In this document: in pieces, positions 42,737-52,140 of the stretch
How positions within the stretch are numbered: the first letter of the stretch is position 1
Layout of the letters: every line of letters begins with the position of its first letter
Source of the DNA: Anastrepha obliqua
Taxonomy: Eukaryota; Arthropoda; Insecta; Diptera; Tephritidae
Assembly (NCBI RefSeq): GCF_027943255.1
Contig: NC_072893.1
Location: forward strand, 121,891,784-121,955,783
DNA length: 64,000 nt
Direction of reading: 5' to 3'
Notes under the pieces: generated by a model
Databases searched by the model: none
What the model saw: only the letters and a program-made list of their open reading frames with translations
What the model was told of the DNA's origin: nothing
Made by a program: the position numbers and the translations under genes

Positions 42737-44905
42737 TTACGCGATTTTGGCCGAGATTAACAAAGCGCGCCAGTCGTTTCTTTCTCGTGCTAACCGCCGC
42801 CAATTGGACACACCAAGTGAAGCCAAGTCCTTCTCCACCTGATCTTTCCAACGCAGAGGAGGCCTTCCTCTTCCTCTGCTACCACCAGCTGGTACCGCAT
42901 CGAATACTTTCAAAGCCGGAGCGTTTGTATCCATTCGGACGACATGACCCAGCCAACGAAGCCGCTGGATCTTTATTCGCTGCGCTATGTCTATGTCGTC
43001 GTAAAGCTCATACAGCTCATCGTTCCATCGTCTGCGATATTCGCCGTTGCCAACGTGCAAAGGTCCAAAAATCTTACGCAGAATCTTTCTCTCGAACACT
43101 CCAAGCGTCGCTTCATCGGATGTTGTCATCGTCCAAGCTTCTGCGCCATACGTTAGGACGGGCATGATGAGAGTCTTGTAGAGTGTTAGTTTTGTTCGTC
43201 GAGAGAGGACTTTACTGCTCAATTGCCTACTTAGTCCAAAGTAGCACTTGTTGGCAAGAGAGATTCTACGTTGGATTTCAAGGCTGACATTGTTATCGGT
43301 GTTAATGCTGGTTCCTAAATACACGAAGTCTTTTACAACCTCAAAATTATAACTGTCAACAGTGACGTGGGTGCCGATACGCGAGTGCGCCGACTGTTTG
43401 TTTGAAGACAGGAGGTACTTCGTTTTGTCCTCGTTCACCACCAAACCCATTCGCTTTGCCTCTTTATCCAGTTTAGAGAAGGCAGAACTAACAGCGCGGT
43501 TGTTAAGGCCGATGATGTCAATATCATCGGCATACGCCAGCAATTGTACGCTCTTATAAAAAATTGTGCCTGAGCGATTAAGTTCTGCGGCTCGTACGAT
43601 GCTCTCCAACATCAGGTTAAAGAAGTCACACGACAGCGAGTCACCCTGTCTGAAACCTCGTTTGGTATCAAACGGCTCGGAGAGGTCCTTCCCAATTCTG
43701 ACGGCGCTGCTGGTGTTGAGCAACGTCATCTTACATAGCCGTATTAGTTTTGCGGGGATACCAAATTCAGACATGGCGGCATACAGGTAACTCCTTTTCG
43801 TACTGTCGAATGCAGCTTTGAAGTCGACGAAAAGATGGTGCGTGTCGATTCTCCTTTCATTGGTCTTTTCCAAGATTTGGCGTATCGTGAATATTTGGTC
43901 GATGGTAGACTTTCCAGGTCTGAAGCCACACTGATAAGGTCCAATCAGTTGGTTGACGGTGGGCTTCAGCCTTTCACACAATACGCTCGCTAGAACCTTA
44001 TAGGCGATATTTAGAAGACTAATCCCGCGGTAATTGGCACAAATTGCAGGATCGCCCTTCTTGTGGATTGGGCAGAGCACACTTAAATTCCAATCGGCAG
44101 GCATGCTTTCATCCGACCATATTCTGCATAGGAGCTGATGCATGCACCTTACCAGCTCCTCGCCGCCATGTTTGAATAGCTCAGCCGGCAGTCCGTCGGC
44201 GCCCGCGGCTTTGTTGTTCTTTAGCCGTGATATTGCTATTCTCACCTCGTCATGGTCGGGTAACGGAACGACAATTCCGTCGTCAACGATTGGGGTATCG
44301 GGATCTTCACATTCTCTATGACATGCGCAGCTGTCACCGTTTAACAGGTTCGAGAAGTGTTCCCTCCATAATTTAAGATTGCTCTGTACGTCAGTCACCA
44401 GATCGCCGTCTTTGTTCTTACAGGACAACGCCCCGGTCTTAAAACCTTCTGCAAGCCGCCGAACTTTCTGGTAAAATTTTCGGGCGTTGTTCCTATTGGC
44501 CAGCATCTCAAGCTCCTCGCACTCACGTATTTCGGCCTCTCGTTTCTTCTGTCGGATAATACGTCTCTCTTCCTTTTTCAGCTCTCTGTAGCGATCCCAC
44601 ATGGCTCGCGTTGCGCCCGATCGCAGCGTGGCTCTATAGGCGGCATCTTTTCTTTCGGCGGCAGCATGACATTCCTCGTCGTACCAATTGTTTTTTCGGG
44701 CTCGCCGGAATCCGATTTCTTCTTCGGCGGCGGTACGTAGGGAACGAGAAATGTTGCTCCATTGCTCGCGCATGCCGGTGTGTTGGGCAGTGCTCTCCGA
44801 GAGCAGGAGTGAGAGTCGAGTGGCGAATCTTCTGGCTGTCTGTTGTGATTGCAGCTTTTCGATGTCGAACATTCTTTGCGTAGGTAGATGTACGTTTTTT
44901 GCTGC
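42737..44905 (-). CDS. RTE reverse transcriptase (C-terminal part of the single ORF)
   Basis: The frame is open from just after the TGA at 44906-44908; the first Met is at 44872, giving 711 residues from there. Counted from that Met: LSVLCPIHKKGDPAICANYR (263-282), GFRPGKSTIDQ (316-326), motif A FVDFKAAFD (348-356), GFRQGDSLSCDFF (406-418), catalytic box AYADDIDIIG (446-455), then NEDKTKYLLSS, DFVYLGTSINTD, the conserved post-RT region YKTLIMPVLTYGAEAWTM, RKILRKIFGPLHVG and RWLGHVVRM, and a basic end, RWKDQVEKDLASLGVSNW. The enzyme copies the element's RNA at a nicked target. All catalytic residues are present. In the same frame as the endonuclease upstream, so the two halves were one polyprotein. 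Fragments of relatives lie at 7322 and 60178. Confidence 0.93.
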   Translation of the reverse strand, partial: AAKNVHLPTQRMFDIEKLQSQQTARRFATRLSLLLSESTAQHTGMREQWSNISRSLRTAAEEEIGFRRARKNNWYDEECHAAAERKDAAYRATLRSGATRAMWDRYRELKKEERRIIRQKKREAEIRECEELEMLANRNNARKFYQKVRRLAEGFKTGALSCKNKDGDLVTDVQSNLKLWREHFSNLLNGDSCACHRECEDPDTPIVDDGIVVPLPDHDEVRIAISRLKNNKAAGADGLPAELFKHGGEELVRCMHQLLCRIWSDESMPADWNLSVLCPIHKKGDPAICANYRGISLLNIAYKVLASVLCERLKPTVNQLIGPYQCGFRPGKSTIDQIFTIRQILEKTNERRIDTHHLFVDFKAAFDSTKRSYLYAAMSEFGIPAKLIRLCKMTLLNTSSAVRIGKDLSEPFDTKRGFRQGDSLSCDFFNLMLESIVRAAELNRSGTIFYKSVQLLAYADDIDIIGLNNRAVSSAFSKLDKEAKRMGLVVNEDKTKYLLSSNKQSAHSRIGTHVTVDSYNFEVVKDFVYLGTSINTDNNVSLEIQRRISLANKCYFGLSRQLSSKVLSRRTKLTLYKTLIMPVLTYGAEAWTMTTSDEATLGVFERKILRKIFGPLHVGNGEYRRRWNDELYELYDDIDIAQRIKIQRLRWLGHVVRMDTNAPALKVFDAVPAGGSRGRGRPPLRWKDQVEKDLASLGVSNWRRLARERNDWRALLISAKIA

Positions 44906-45730
44906 TCAGAGGCGTGTGCGCAGTTTGGCTGCAACAAGGTAATGATCCGAGTCGATGTTGGGTCCTCGGATCGTACGTACATCTAATACACTAGAAGCGT
45001 GTCTTCCATCTATCACAACATGATCGATCTGGTTTCGCGTTTTTCGATCAGGAGACAGCCAGGTAGCTTGGTGTATCTTTTTATGCTGGAATCTGGTGCT
45101 GCAGACTACCATGTTTCGGGCCCCGGCGAAGTCGATCAGCCTCTGTCCGTTACCGGATGTTTCGTTGTGTAGGCTGAATTTTCCGACTGTGGGACCAAAA
45201 ATTCCCTCCTTGCCCACCCTGGCGTTGAAGTCGCCAAGCACGATTTTTATGTCGTGGCGGGGGCAGCGCTCATAGGAACGTTCCAAGCGCTCATAGAAAG
45301 AATCCTTGGTCGCATCGTCCTTCTCTTCCGTCGGGGCGTGGGCGCAAATTAGCGAGATATTAAAAAATCGCGCTTTGATGCGGATTGTTGCGAGACGCTC
45401 GTCCACCGGAGTGAACGACAGTACTTGGCGACGAAGTCTCTCTCCCACAACAAATCCGACACCGAATTTGCGCTCCTTTACATGGCAGCTGTAGTAGACG
45501 TCGCAAGGTCCTATGTTTTTCTTACCTTGCCCCGTCCATCGCATCTCTTGGATGGCAGTGATGTCAGCCTTTACTCTCACGAGGACATCAACCAGCCGGG
45601 CAGAGGCACCTTCCCCATTAAGGGACCGGACATTCCAGGTGCATGCCCTCAAATCGTATTCCTTATTTCGTTTGCAGGGGTCGTCATCAGTGTTGGAAGT
45701 TCTCATCCGAGGCTTTGTTGCTGTTTTCAT
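44906..45730 (-). CDS. RTE APE-type endonuclease (N-terminal part of the same ORF)
   Basis: 274 codons from ATG 45730 to a TGA at 44906-44908. Apurinic-endonuclease motifs are all visible: TWNVRSL (31-37), IQEMRW with the metal-binding Glu (60-65), AHAPTEEKD (130-138), VLGDFNARVG (164-173), RNQIDHVVI (232-240) and the catalytic SDHYLVAAKL (261-270). It would nick target DNA to prime reverse transcription. The TGA comes right after KLRTRL, before AAKNVHLPTQRMFD in the same frame, so it is most simply a single point mutation splitting one polypeptide. The start is chosen because it is the first Met after the leader and no conserved sequence lies upstream. Confidence 0.93.
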   Translation of the reverse strand: MKTATKPRMRTSNTDDDPCKRNKEYDLRACTWNVRSLNGEGASARLVDVLVRVKADITAIQEMRWTGQGKKNIGPCDVYYSCHVKERKFGVGFVVGERLRRQVLSFTPVDERLATIRIKARFFNISLICAHAPTEEKDDATKDSFYERLERSYERCPRHDIKIVLGDFNARVGKEGIFGPTVGKFSLHNETSGNGQRLIDFAGARNMVVCSTRFQHKKIHQATWLSPDRKTRNQIDHVVIDGRHASSVLDVRTIRGPNIDSDHYLVAAKLRTRL

Positions 45731-45892
45731 TGGGGGGGTTTTTTAAGTGGCGGGTCCCAAACCCAGCGCACAACCAGCTATGCTGGGATGCTTCGCCTTC
45801 TCACTTTAGCTCACTCCCGAACGGGTGTTCGGAAGCTAACCAGAGGATACGTGGGCTAATCCCGGACGTTGTGAGCTGCTTGAACCATATGT

Positions 45893-45905
45893 AATTTTCG
45901 ATGAC
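45893..45905. repeat. 13-bp target-site duplication of the RTE (right copy)
   Basis: AATTTTCGATGAC, identical to 42698-42710. Confidence 0.9.
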
Positions 45906-46509
45906 GCTGTGGCATAATTGAGGTTCTATGCCGTTAATGTGCCGAATTATCTCATCCTTTAACTCTTGAATTGTTGCTGGCTTATCGACGTACGCCGTTT
46001 CTTTCAAAGAAAGAAGTCCAACGGTGTCAAATCACATGATCTTGGCGGCCAATTGACATCGCCGCGACGTGAGATTATTCGGCCATCAAATTTTTTGCGC
46101 AAAAAAGCCATTGTTTCGTTAGCTGTGTGACAAGTGGCACCGTCCTGTTGAAACCACATATCGTCCACATCCATATCTTCCAATCCGGGCCATAAAAAGC
46201 TCGTTATTATCTCACGATAGCGAACACTACTCACAGTAACTGCCTGGCCCATATACGGCCCAATGATGCCGCCGGCCCATAAACCGCACCAAACAGTCAG
46301 TCTTTGTTGGTGTATTGGGTTTTCGGCAATCACTCTTAGATTATCATTTGCCCAAATGCGGCAATTCTACTTATTGATGAATCCACTGAGGTGAAAATGT
46401 GCCTCATCACTGAAGATGATTTTCTTTGATATGCATTTTGATTTGAACGCCCGTTTTCATAATAAGCCTGAATAACTTTAACGCATTGCTCGATTGTGTA
46501 TCTTTCCAT
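45893..46509 (-). pseudogene. DD41D mariner transposase, N-terminal and catalytic part
   Basis: ATG at 46509: MERYTIEQCVKVIQAYYENG and RSNQNA, then the first catalytic region in a shifted frame (KIIFSDEAHFHLSGFINK), VIAENPIHQQRLTVWCGLWA, DVDDMWFQQDGATCHTANET (second Asp) and VNWPPRSCDLTPLDFFL (third Asp). By count there are 41 residues between those Asp, the DD41D spacing known from rosa-like mariners described in tephritids. After another shift it continues KETAYVDKPATIQELKDEII to SVIEN, where the RTE cuts in. The helix-turn-helix domain (about 100 residues) is missing between residues 26 and the first Asp, the same place as in the copy at 11471-12109. Confidence 0.87.
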
Positions 46510-46611
46510 GGTTCAAATTGAGTTAGTCAATGTCAAATGAAAAGCAGAAGAAAACTTGACGTTTAGGAGTGGTTCACATTCAACATCGGCCCTTGAAATT
46601 TAACCACCCTT

Positions 46612-47559
46612 TCTAAAAGCAACAAAACAGAAAGAAAAAAAAAAACTTTAAACAACTACTGCCACATTAATAAATTTCGCATTGTCAGCAAATAAATATT
46701 TTTTGCGCTTTATGAAATGTACGCATGTACGTCCATATGTATGCAACTACTCATGTAAATGTATGCGTGTATGCACATTCAATGCTACTATAAATGAACC
46801 AACCAGCACACTCTTGTATCAATAAATTATTTGCAGTACATTTTGTCCTGCTCATGACTTTGTTTTTTGCTTCTATTATTATTTTTTTGCTCGACACAGT
46901 TATTGTCATTGTTGTTGTTTCGTAATCAGTTAGTGTGTGTTTGAGTGCGCGCCTGTGAGTGCTTCGCTGCTGTTTGTTTTTGATTTAATATAATGGAAAT
47001 TGCCTGGCTCAAGTGATACTTCAGAAAATGCACCCACATTCATGCGTTTTTGTCTACTTGTCGGTATACAACATCTTACCCTATTTGGCAGTTGAGGTTA
47101 GTGAGACTTGTACTTCTTCTTGTGCTTCTTGGTTAGATATTAGTGCTGCGTTTGCCCTTTTGCGGTCGAGTGGATTATGTGTATATACAAACACACAAAC
47201 ACACATACGCACAAAATATGAATAAGAGGTTGGGAAAGATGGGGAAGAAAAAATGTATGCTTAATAATTTACAAAGCACTCTGTAGGAAACTTTAATTAT
47301 ATTTTGAAAATGTGTATGTATTCAATTTTTCGCAAAATATTTTTATAATTTATAAGTTTTTGTAATTGGTGGATGCAGGCTTTATTAGATGTTTTGGCAG
47401 CGCGTTTTCACTGATTTGAGGTGTGTGTCGTGATATTACCTTGTAACTGAGACTCTTGCAAAATAGCCATCCAGATGTGCCAGTGTATCTACTGCACTCG
47501 AAAGTAAGGGATTACTTCAAAAAAATTTTTTTTGCGAAATCTTTATTTAAAGTAGGCAG
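46612..47559. other. no recognised gene
   Basis: AT-rich, with ATGTATG-type stretches (46724-46775) and a CACAAACACACA run (47190-47212). No domain or repeat family. Confidence 0.45.
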
Positions 47560-48730
47560 TAGAGCATGCAAGACACATCCGTAAAATATTTTCAATACTT
47601 AAAATAGTTTTCAAACTAAATGCTTGCGAAATAACATGCAAGACAGAATCGGTGGCATGTCATCAATGTGTCACCGATGTTTCCAAATTAACGAAAACTT
47701 TAAATACTTAAAAATAGTTTTAAAACTAAATGCTTGTGAAATAACATGCAAGACAACATCGGTGGCATGTCATCAATGTGTCACCGATGCTTCCAAAGGT
47801 ACGAAAAATTTCTTTTAATGCAGTGTTTTACGATTTTTATTGTTTTATCCGCCTCTGCTGTTATTTTTCAGAAAAACAAATGTATTATATGGCATTATTA
47901 AGATTATTTCAAAAAAATTCTTTGCAAAATCTTTCTGTAAAGTAGGTAGAACAACATGAAAATACATCCGTAAAATATTTTCAATACTTAAAATAGTTTT
48001 CAAACTAAATGCTTGCGAATTATTATGCAAGATAACATCGGTGACATGTCATCAATGTGTCTCCGATGTTTCCAAATGCACGAAAACTTTCTTTCAATGC
48101 AGTGTTTTTCGATTTTTATTGTTTTATCCGCCTCTGCTGTTATTTTTCAGAAAAACAAATGTATTATATGGCATTATTAAGATTATTTCAAAAAAAATTC
48201 TTTGCAAAATCTTTCTGTAAAGTAGGTAGAACAACATGAAAATACATCCGTAAAATATTTTCAATACTTAAAATAGTTTTCAAACTAAAGGCTTGCGAAT
48301 TATTATGCAAGACAACATCGGTGACATGTCATCAATGTGTCTCCGATGTTTCCAAATGCACGAAAACTTTCTTTCAATGCAGTGTTTTTCGATTTTTCTT
48401 GTTTTATCCGCCTCTGCTGTTATTTTTTAGAAAAACAAATATATTTTAAGGCGTTATTAAAATTATTTCAAAAAAAAAATTCTTTGCAAAATCTTTCTTT
48501 AAAGTAGGTAGAACAACATGAAAGACACATCCGTAAAATATATTCAATACTTAAAAATAGTTTTCAAACTAAATGCTCGCGAAATATCATGCAAGACAAC
48601 ATCGGTGGCATGTCATCAATGTGTCACCGATGTTTCCAAATGCACGAAAACTTTCTTTCAATGCAATGCTTTTCGATTATTCTTGTTTCATCTGCCTCTG
48701 CTGTTATTTTTCAGCAAAAAAAAATATAAC
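47560..48730 (+). repeat. GACATGTC-family array, ~280-bp units with stem-loops
   Basis: The phrase TTCAAACTAAATGCTTGCGA (or a close variant) begins units at 47610, 47720, 47999, 48279 and 48563; the spacings are 110, 279, 280 and 284 bp. Each unit carries ATGCAAGACA followed by a stem-loop: ACATCGGTG(A/G)CA pairs with TGTC(A/T)CCGATGT around an ~11-nt loop (47648-47680, 47756-47789, 48035-48069, 48315-48349, 48599-48633). The spacer holds TTATCCGCCTCTGCTGTTAT and AAAATCTTTCTGTAAAGTAG. The first unit is a short, deleted version. No coding content. Confidence 0.85.
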
Positions 48731-49434
48731 ACGTACTTGCACACAAAACCCTTACGTTGTGTGCGTTTGTAGTGGCTACAAATTATCCCAAACGCTGCTG
48801 CTGCCCCTACCACAGCTACACAACTCATAGTTGCTTTGCGAAAGTAGCCAGTTGTTGCGGCAGCGCTTTAGCTGTCATGGTAATGTTGAAGTTGTTCTTG
48901 TGGCTGCCACAGCCACTTTGCTGCATCATAACTTTCAAGTGCCAGTAATTTACGGCTTGATGAATGCGTAAGCGCTGATTTGACGTAGGTATGTAAGTGT
49001 GTACGTAGCAGCTGGTCGCTGGCTCCTGCCAAGCGCATTGCCGCCACTGCTGCATTTTTTGCAAATTTTATATTGTAAATATTCTTAAGACATGTTGGCA
49101 AATGAGTAGTGTTTGGCGCAAGTTAATATTACGTTGATAATTTTTTCTTGGATTTCAACGCATATTTTTTAAATTTGATTAATTTTGCTATATTTTTATG
49201 TTGAGTAATTGAAACTTTACGTAGTATGTGACAGTTGCGAGTAAAATTTGTTTTTTAGGTTTATGAAAAGCTTTTGCTTCAGGGAATGTAAGATTTATAT
49301 TTTGTATTTACAGGGAATACATTACAACATAAAACAACAACATTCAAAGTGCCACTCAACATTTAATTTTTAGGATGCGGGAACTGCAGGTTTAAATTTC
49401 GAAAAATGAAGGATAACACCGGTACTCCATACAT
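48731..49434. other. no recognised gene
   Basis: Contains GCTGCTGCTGCC-type stretches near 48797. Open frames here have no domain. Confidence 0.45.
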
Positions 49435-49950
49435 GCAAACGGTAATTGCTGTGACAAATAAATATTATATTATATTATAAATGAACGCTGTTCCAAAATA
49501 TGAATGTATTATAGTTTGTGGAACAAAATTCTAAATTCTTCAGAATTTTTTCTTGTGTTAAAAGTAGTTTTCATAGAAATACTTGCGAAATAGCACACAA
49601 GACATCATGGGTGACATGTCTTCGATGGGTTTAATTTCTTTGACAAATAAATATTATATTCAATATACATATATGTATATATAATTGGCACGTACACCCT
49701 TTTTGGGTGTTTGGCCGAGCTCTTCCTCCCATTTGTGGGAATGATGTTGTTCCAAATATTATATTACATTATATTGTAAATGAACGTTGTTCTAAAATAT
49801 GAATGTAGCTTGCGGGAAAAAATTCGAAATTCTTCATAAACATCTTTTTGTTAAAATTAGTTTTCTATGGAAATACTTGCGAAATAACACACAAGACATC
49901 ATGGGTGACATGTCTTCGATAGGTCACCGATGCATCAAAATCTTTTTCTT
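49435..49950 (+). repeat. GACATGTC-family array, ~300-bp units (two)
   Basis: Two units share AAATGAACG(C/T)TGTTC, AAAATATGAATGTA, AAATACTTGCGAAATA and ACACAAGACATCATGGGTGA followed by CATGTCTTCGAT; the last block recurs about 295 bp apart (near 49592 and 49889). The second unit keeps the downstream GGTCACCGATGCATC box; in the first it is lost where sequence GGGTTTAATTTC begins. A SINE-like fragment sits between. Confidence 0.7.
49683..49752 (+). repeat. SINE-like fragment (GGCCGAGCTC type)
   Basis: GGCACGTACACCCTTTTTGG, then GTGTTTGGCCGAGCTCTTCC and TCCCATTTGTGG, ending ATGATGTTGTTCC. I recall this wording from a very abundant tephritid SINE-like repeat whose other end has the GCGACCGC...GCCGAATGG sequence seen at 2591 (memory, unchecked). 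Inserted within the GACATGTC-family units. Confidence 0.55.
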
Positions 49951-51240
49951 TATGATTTATATCCCCTAGAATTATCTTTTTTGATTACTAGAAACCAAAA
50001 CTCCCCGCGCGTTGTTGATGGGTTACCCGCATTGTATGTAGAGATTTCCCGAAAGTTGACAATGAAGTATTTGTTTAGTGTAGTAACGTAAACGAGTGGA
50101 CCTATACAAACAATTGAAGAATATTACTTATTGTAATATTATTATTTGAGCTTCTACAATTAAAAATCTATTTAGTGTGTAAGAAATTAACTATATACTT
50201 CTCAAGTATTCAGTTATTTAAACAGCCACCGAAAGCTACTCGCAACAGACTAAGCATTGTTGATATTGCTGCATTGGAATCCATGGTTGCGGCCATAAAT
50301 TCTCAGCATTGACACCGCAACTGATACGATGAAACACACGACAAGCTAAACTTGCTGGCTTCAACGCTGTCTTTGATTTCCTCCAACTGCAATTGAAGCG
50401 AAAGAAAAGTGTTCATCCGAGTCAATTGGAAATAAAAAAACAACAAATGTAGCAGAAAGAAAGTGTTGCTGGAAAGTATTCCTAATAACAATAAAGCTTA
50501 AGTGTTTTTGATTTGTTGCGCGCGGCAGCTGACCTCCAACCACACGCCTGCAAGTGTGCTACGATTTTTCTTTCTTTTTGAATTATTACCGCTGTCGTTG
50601 TATGACAATGAAGGCAATAAATTCCATGCACATATGCGAGTTCGAGGTTACTTTCAGTGAGACATGCGTGTGCTGGCGTTGGTAGTGGAGTATTTTAAGG
50701 GTTAATGTGGTTAAGTAGTAGCGCGTGTGTCTAAGTGTGAGTAGATGGAGGTTAATAGAGTGCGGCCCGCTTCTTATTGCATGTGTGTAGTTAAGTGAAT
50801 TTCAAATAACTTAGAGTTATTTTAACTAAGAAGAAGTTGGATGCTATGAAGTGTGGGGAAAGACATTCATATAAATTTTACTAATCAATCAGAATGCAAT
50901 CTCCTCTTTCCCATTCACGACTGGTCTTAAGAAGGATGAATGGAAGAAACCAAATTTATAATATTTCTTATGCGCAGCTGAATGAGAGCAAAAAAATTAA
51001 TAGACTTTTTCGTTTTGTTTGGACTATTTAGGCTATTTTGAGTGGCATGAAATTTGGAGGTTATGAAAATAATTTAATAGATCTGTAGATTAATGAAGTT
51101 TTTATTGAATTTTTTAAAAAGAAAAAAAAAAACAAATATCGCAAATATTGAAGAAGACAAAATTGAAAGCTCATAACCAATGGTTGAAAAATGTGATTTC
51201 GTGTACTTTAGCAGATTAATGAAAATTGAGATAAATTCTC
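49951..51240. other. no recognised gene
   Basis: AT-rich, no domain-bearing frame, no clear repeat. Confidence 0.45.
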
Positions 51241-52140
51241 TCATTTGAAAAAAATTCTCCCATGCAAGTCATCATCGAAGACATGTCACTTATGTGTCAT
51301 CAGTGCATGAAAAAAATATATTGCGCTCATAATTATGACTGACAATTATTACAAAGACCCATGCAAGACATCATCGAAGACATGCCATCGATGAGGGGGG
51401 AAGTTGGCAGTAAGGCTTGAAGTCAATACGTTATATTTTCATTATTAATGTGAAACAAACATGTAAGACTTCCCCAAAGACATGTCAGGGAAGTGTCAAC
51501 AAAGGTAGAAAAAGTGAGTACTGAGACTTGAAGTTATAAAAAATGTGTTTTAAATCTAAACTATTTTGGAACATTTTTTCCAAAAAATATATGCAAACAA
51601 CACTGATGACATGTCACTTATGTGTCAGCGATGCATGAAAAAATATGTCATCATAATTATGACTCAAAATAATCACAAACACCCATGCAAGACATCATCG
51701 AAGGCTTGAAATAAAAATACGTCACATTTTCATTATTAATATGAAAACACATGTAAGACTATTCCAAAGACACGCCATCGAAGTTGAAAAAGTGAGTGAT
51801 CAGACTTCAAGTTAAAAATATGTATTTTATATATTTGAGTAGAGTAATCTACTTTTGAAAAAATTACAAAAAAATGTATGCAAGACAACATTGATGACAT
51901 GCCACTTATGTATGTGTCATCGATGCATGAAAAAATGTGTCATCATAATTATAACTCAAAATAATCACAAACATCCACGCAAGACATCATCGAAGACATG
52001 TCATCGATGAGCGGAAAAGCTGACAGTAAGGCTTGAAGTCAATACGTCATATTTTCATTATTAATGTAACAAAAAAACATAGTCTCATATGTCATCAAAG
52101 TGCCATCGAAGATGAAAAAAGTGAGGGGTGCGACTTGAAG
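51241..52140 (+). repeat. GACATGTC-family array, higher-order ~300-bp units of three motifs
   Basis: Each unit has three related blocks: ATGCAAGACATCATCGAAGA plus CATG(T/C)CATCGATG; ACATGTAAGACT...CAAAGACA(T/C)G(T/C)CA; and ATGCAA(G)ACAACA(T/C)TGATGAC plus ATG(T/C)CACTTATG and GTGTCATCGATGCATG. The first block recurs at 51361, 51685 and 51977 (spacings 324 and 292 bp), followed each time by CATTATTAAT and GTGTCATCATAATTAT-type text. Exact GACATGTC at 51280, 51479, 51608 and 51995. Confidence 0.82.

Larger units (their letters stand above)
42711..45892 (-). mobile_element. RTE-clade non-LTR retrotransposon, near full length
   Basis: About 3.18 kb, bounded by the 13-bp duplication AATTTTCGATGAC. 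On minus it has a ~160-bp 5' leader (45892-45731, containing GGGTTTGGGACCCGCC), one long frame with endonuclease then reverse transcriptase, and a very short 3' end, ...GCGCCAATTAAGAAGAA. There is no ORF1, LTR or RNase H, which fits the RTE clade. The short 3' end and variable-length target duplication fit target-primed reverse transcription. Confidence 0.92.
42521..46611 (-). mobile_element. DD41D mariner interrupted by an RTE retrotransposon
   Basis: The left terminal repeat, AAGGGTGGTTAAGTTTCAAG and GGCC (42521), is matched by the right end, GGCCCTTGAAATTTAACCAC and CCTT (to 46611). Removing the RTE insert (42711-45892) and one target copy leaves about 0.9 kb, shorter than a complete mariner because the DNA-binding domain is deleted. 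The terminal repeats differ from those of the DD41D element at 11366-12220, so it is a related but distinct subfamily. Confidence 0.88.

Noticed and set aside
42787..45894. Many long frames on + across the RTE element
   Set aside because: They oppose the clearly assigned endonuclease/RT frame and are antisense shadows.
47560..48730. Regularly spaced direct repeats as a possible CRISPR array
   Set aside because: Units are ~280 bp with conserved spacers, the genome is eukaryotic, and there are no cas genes.
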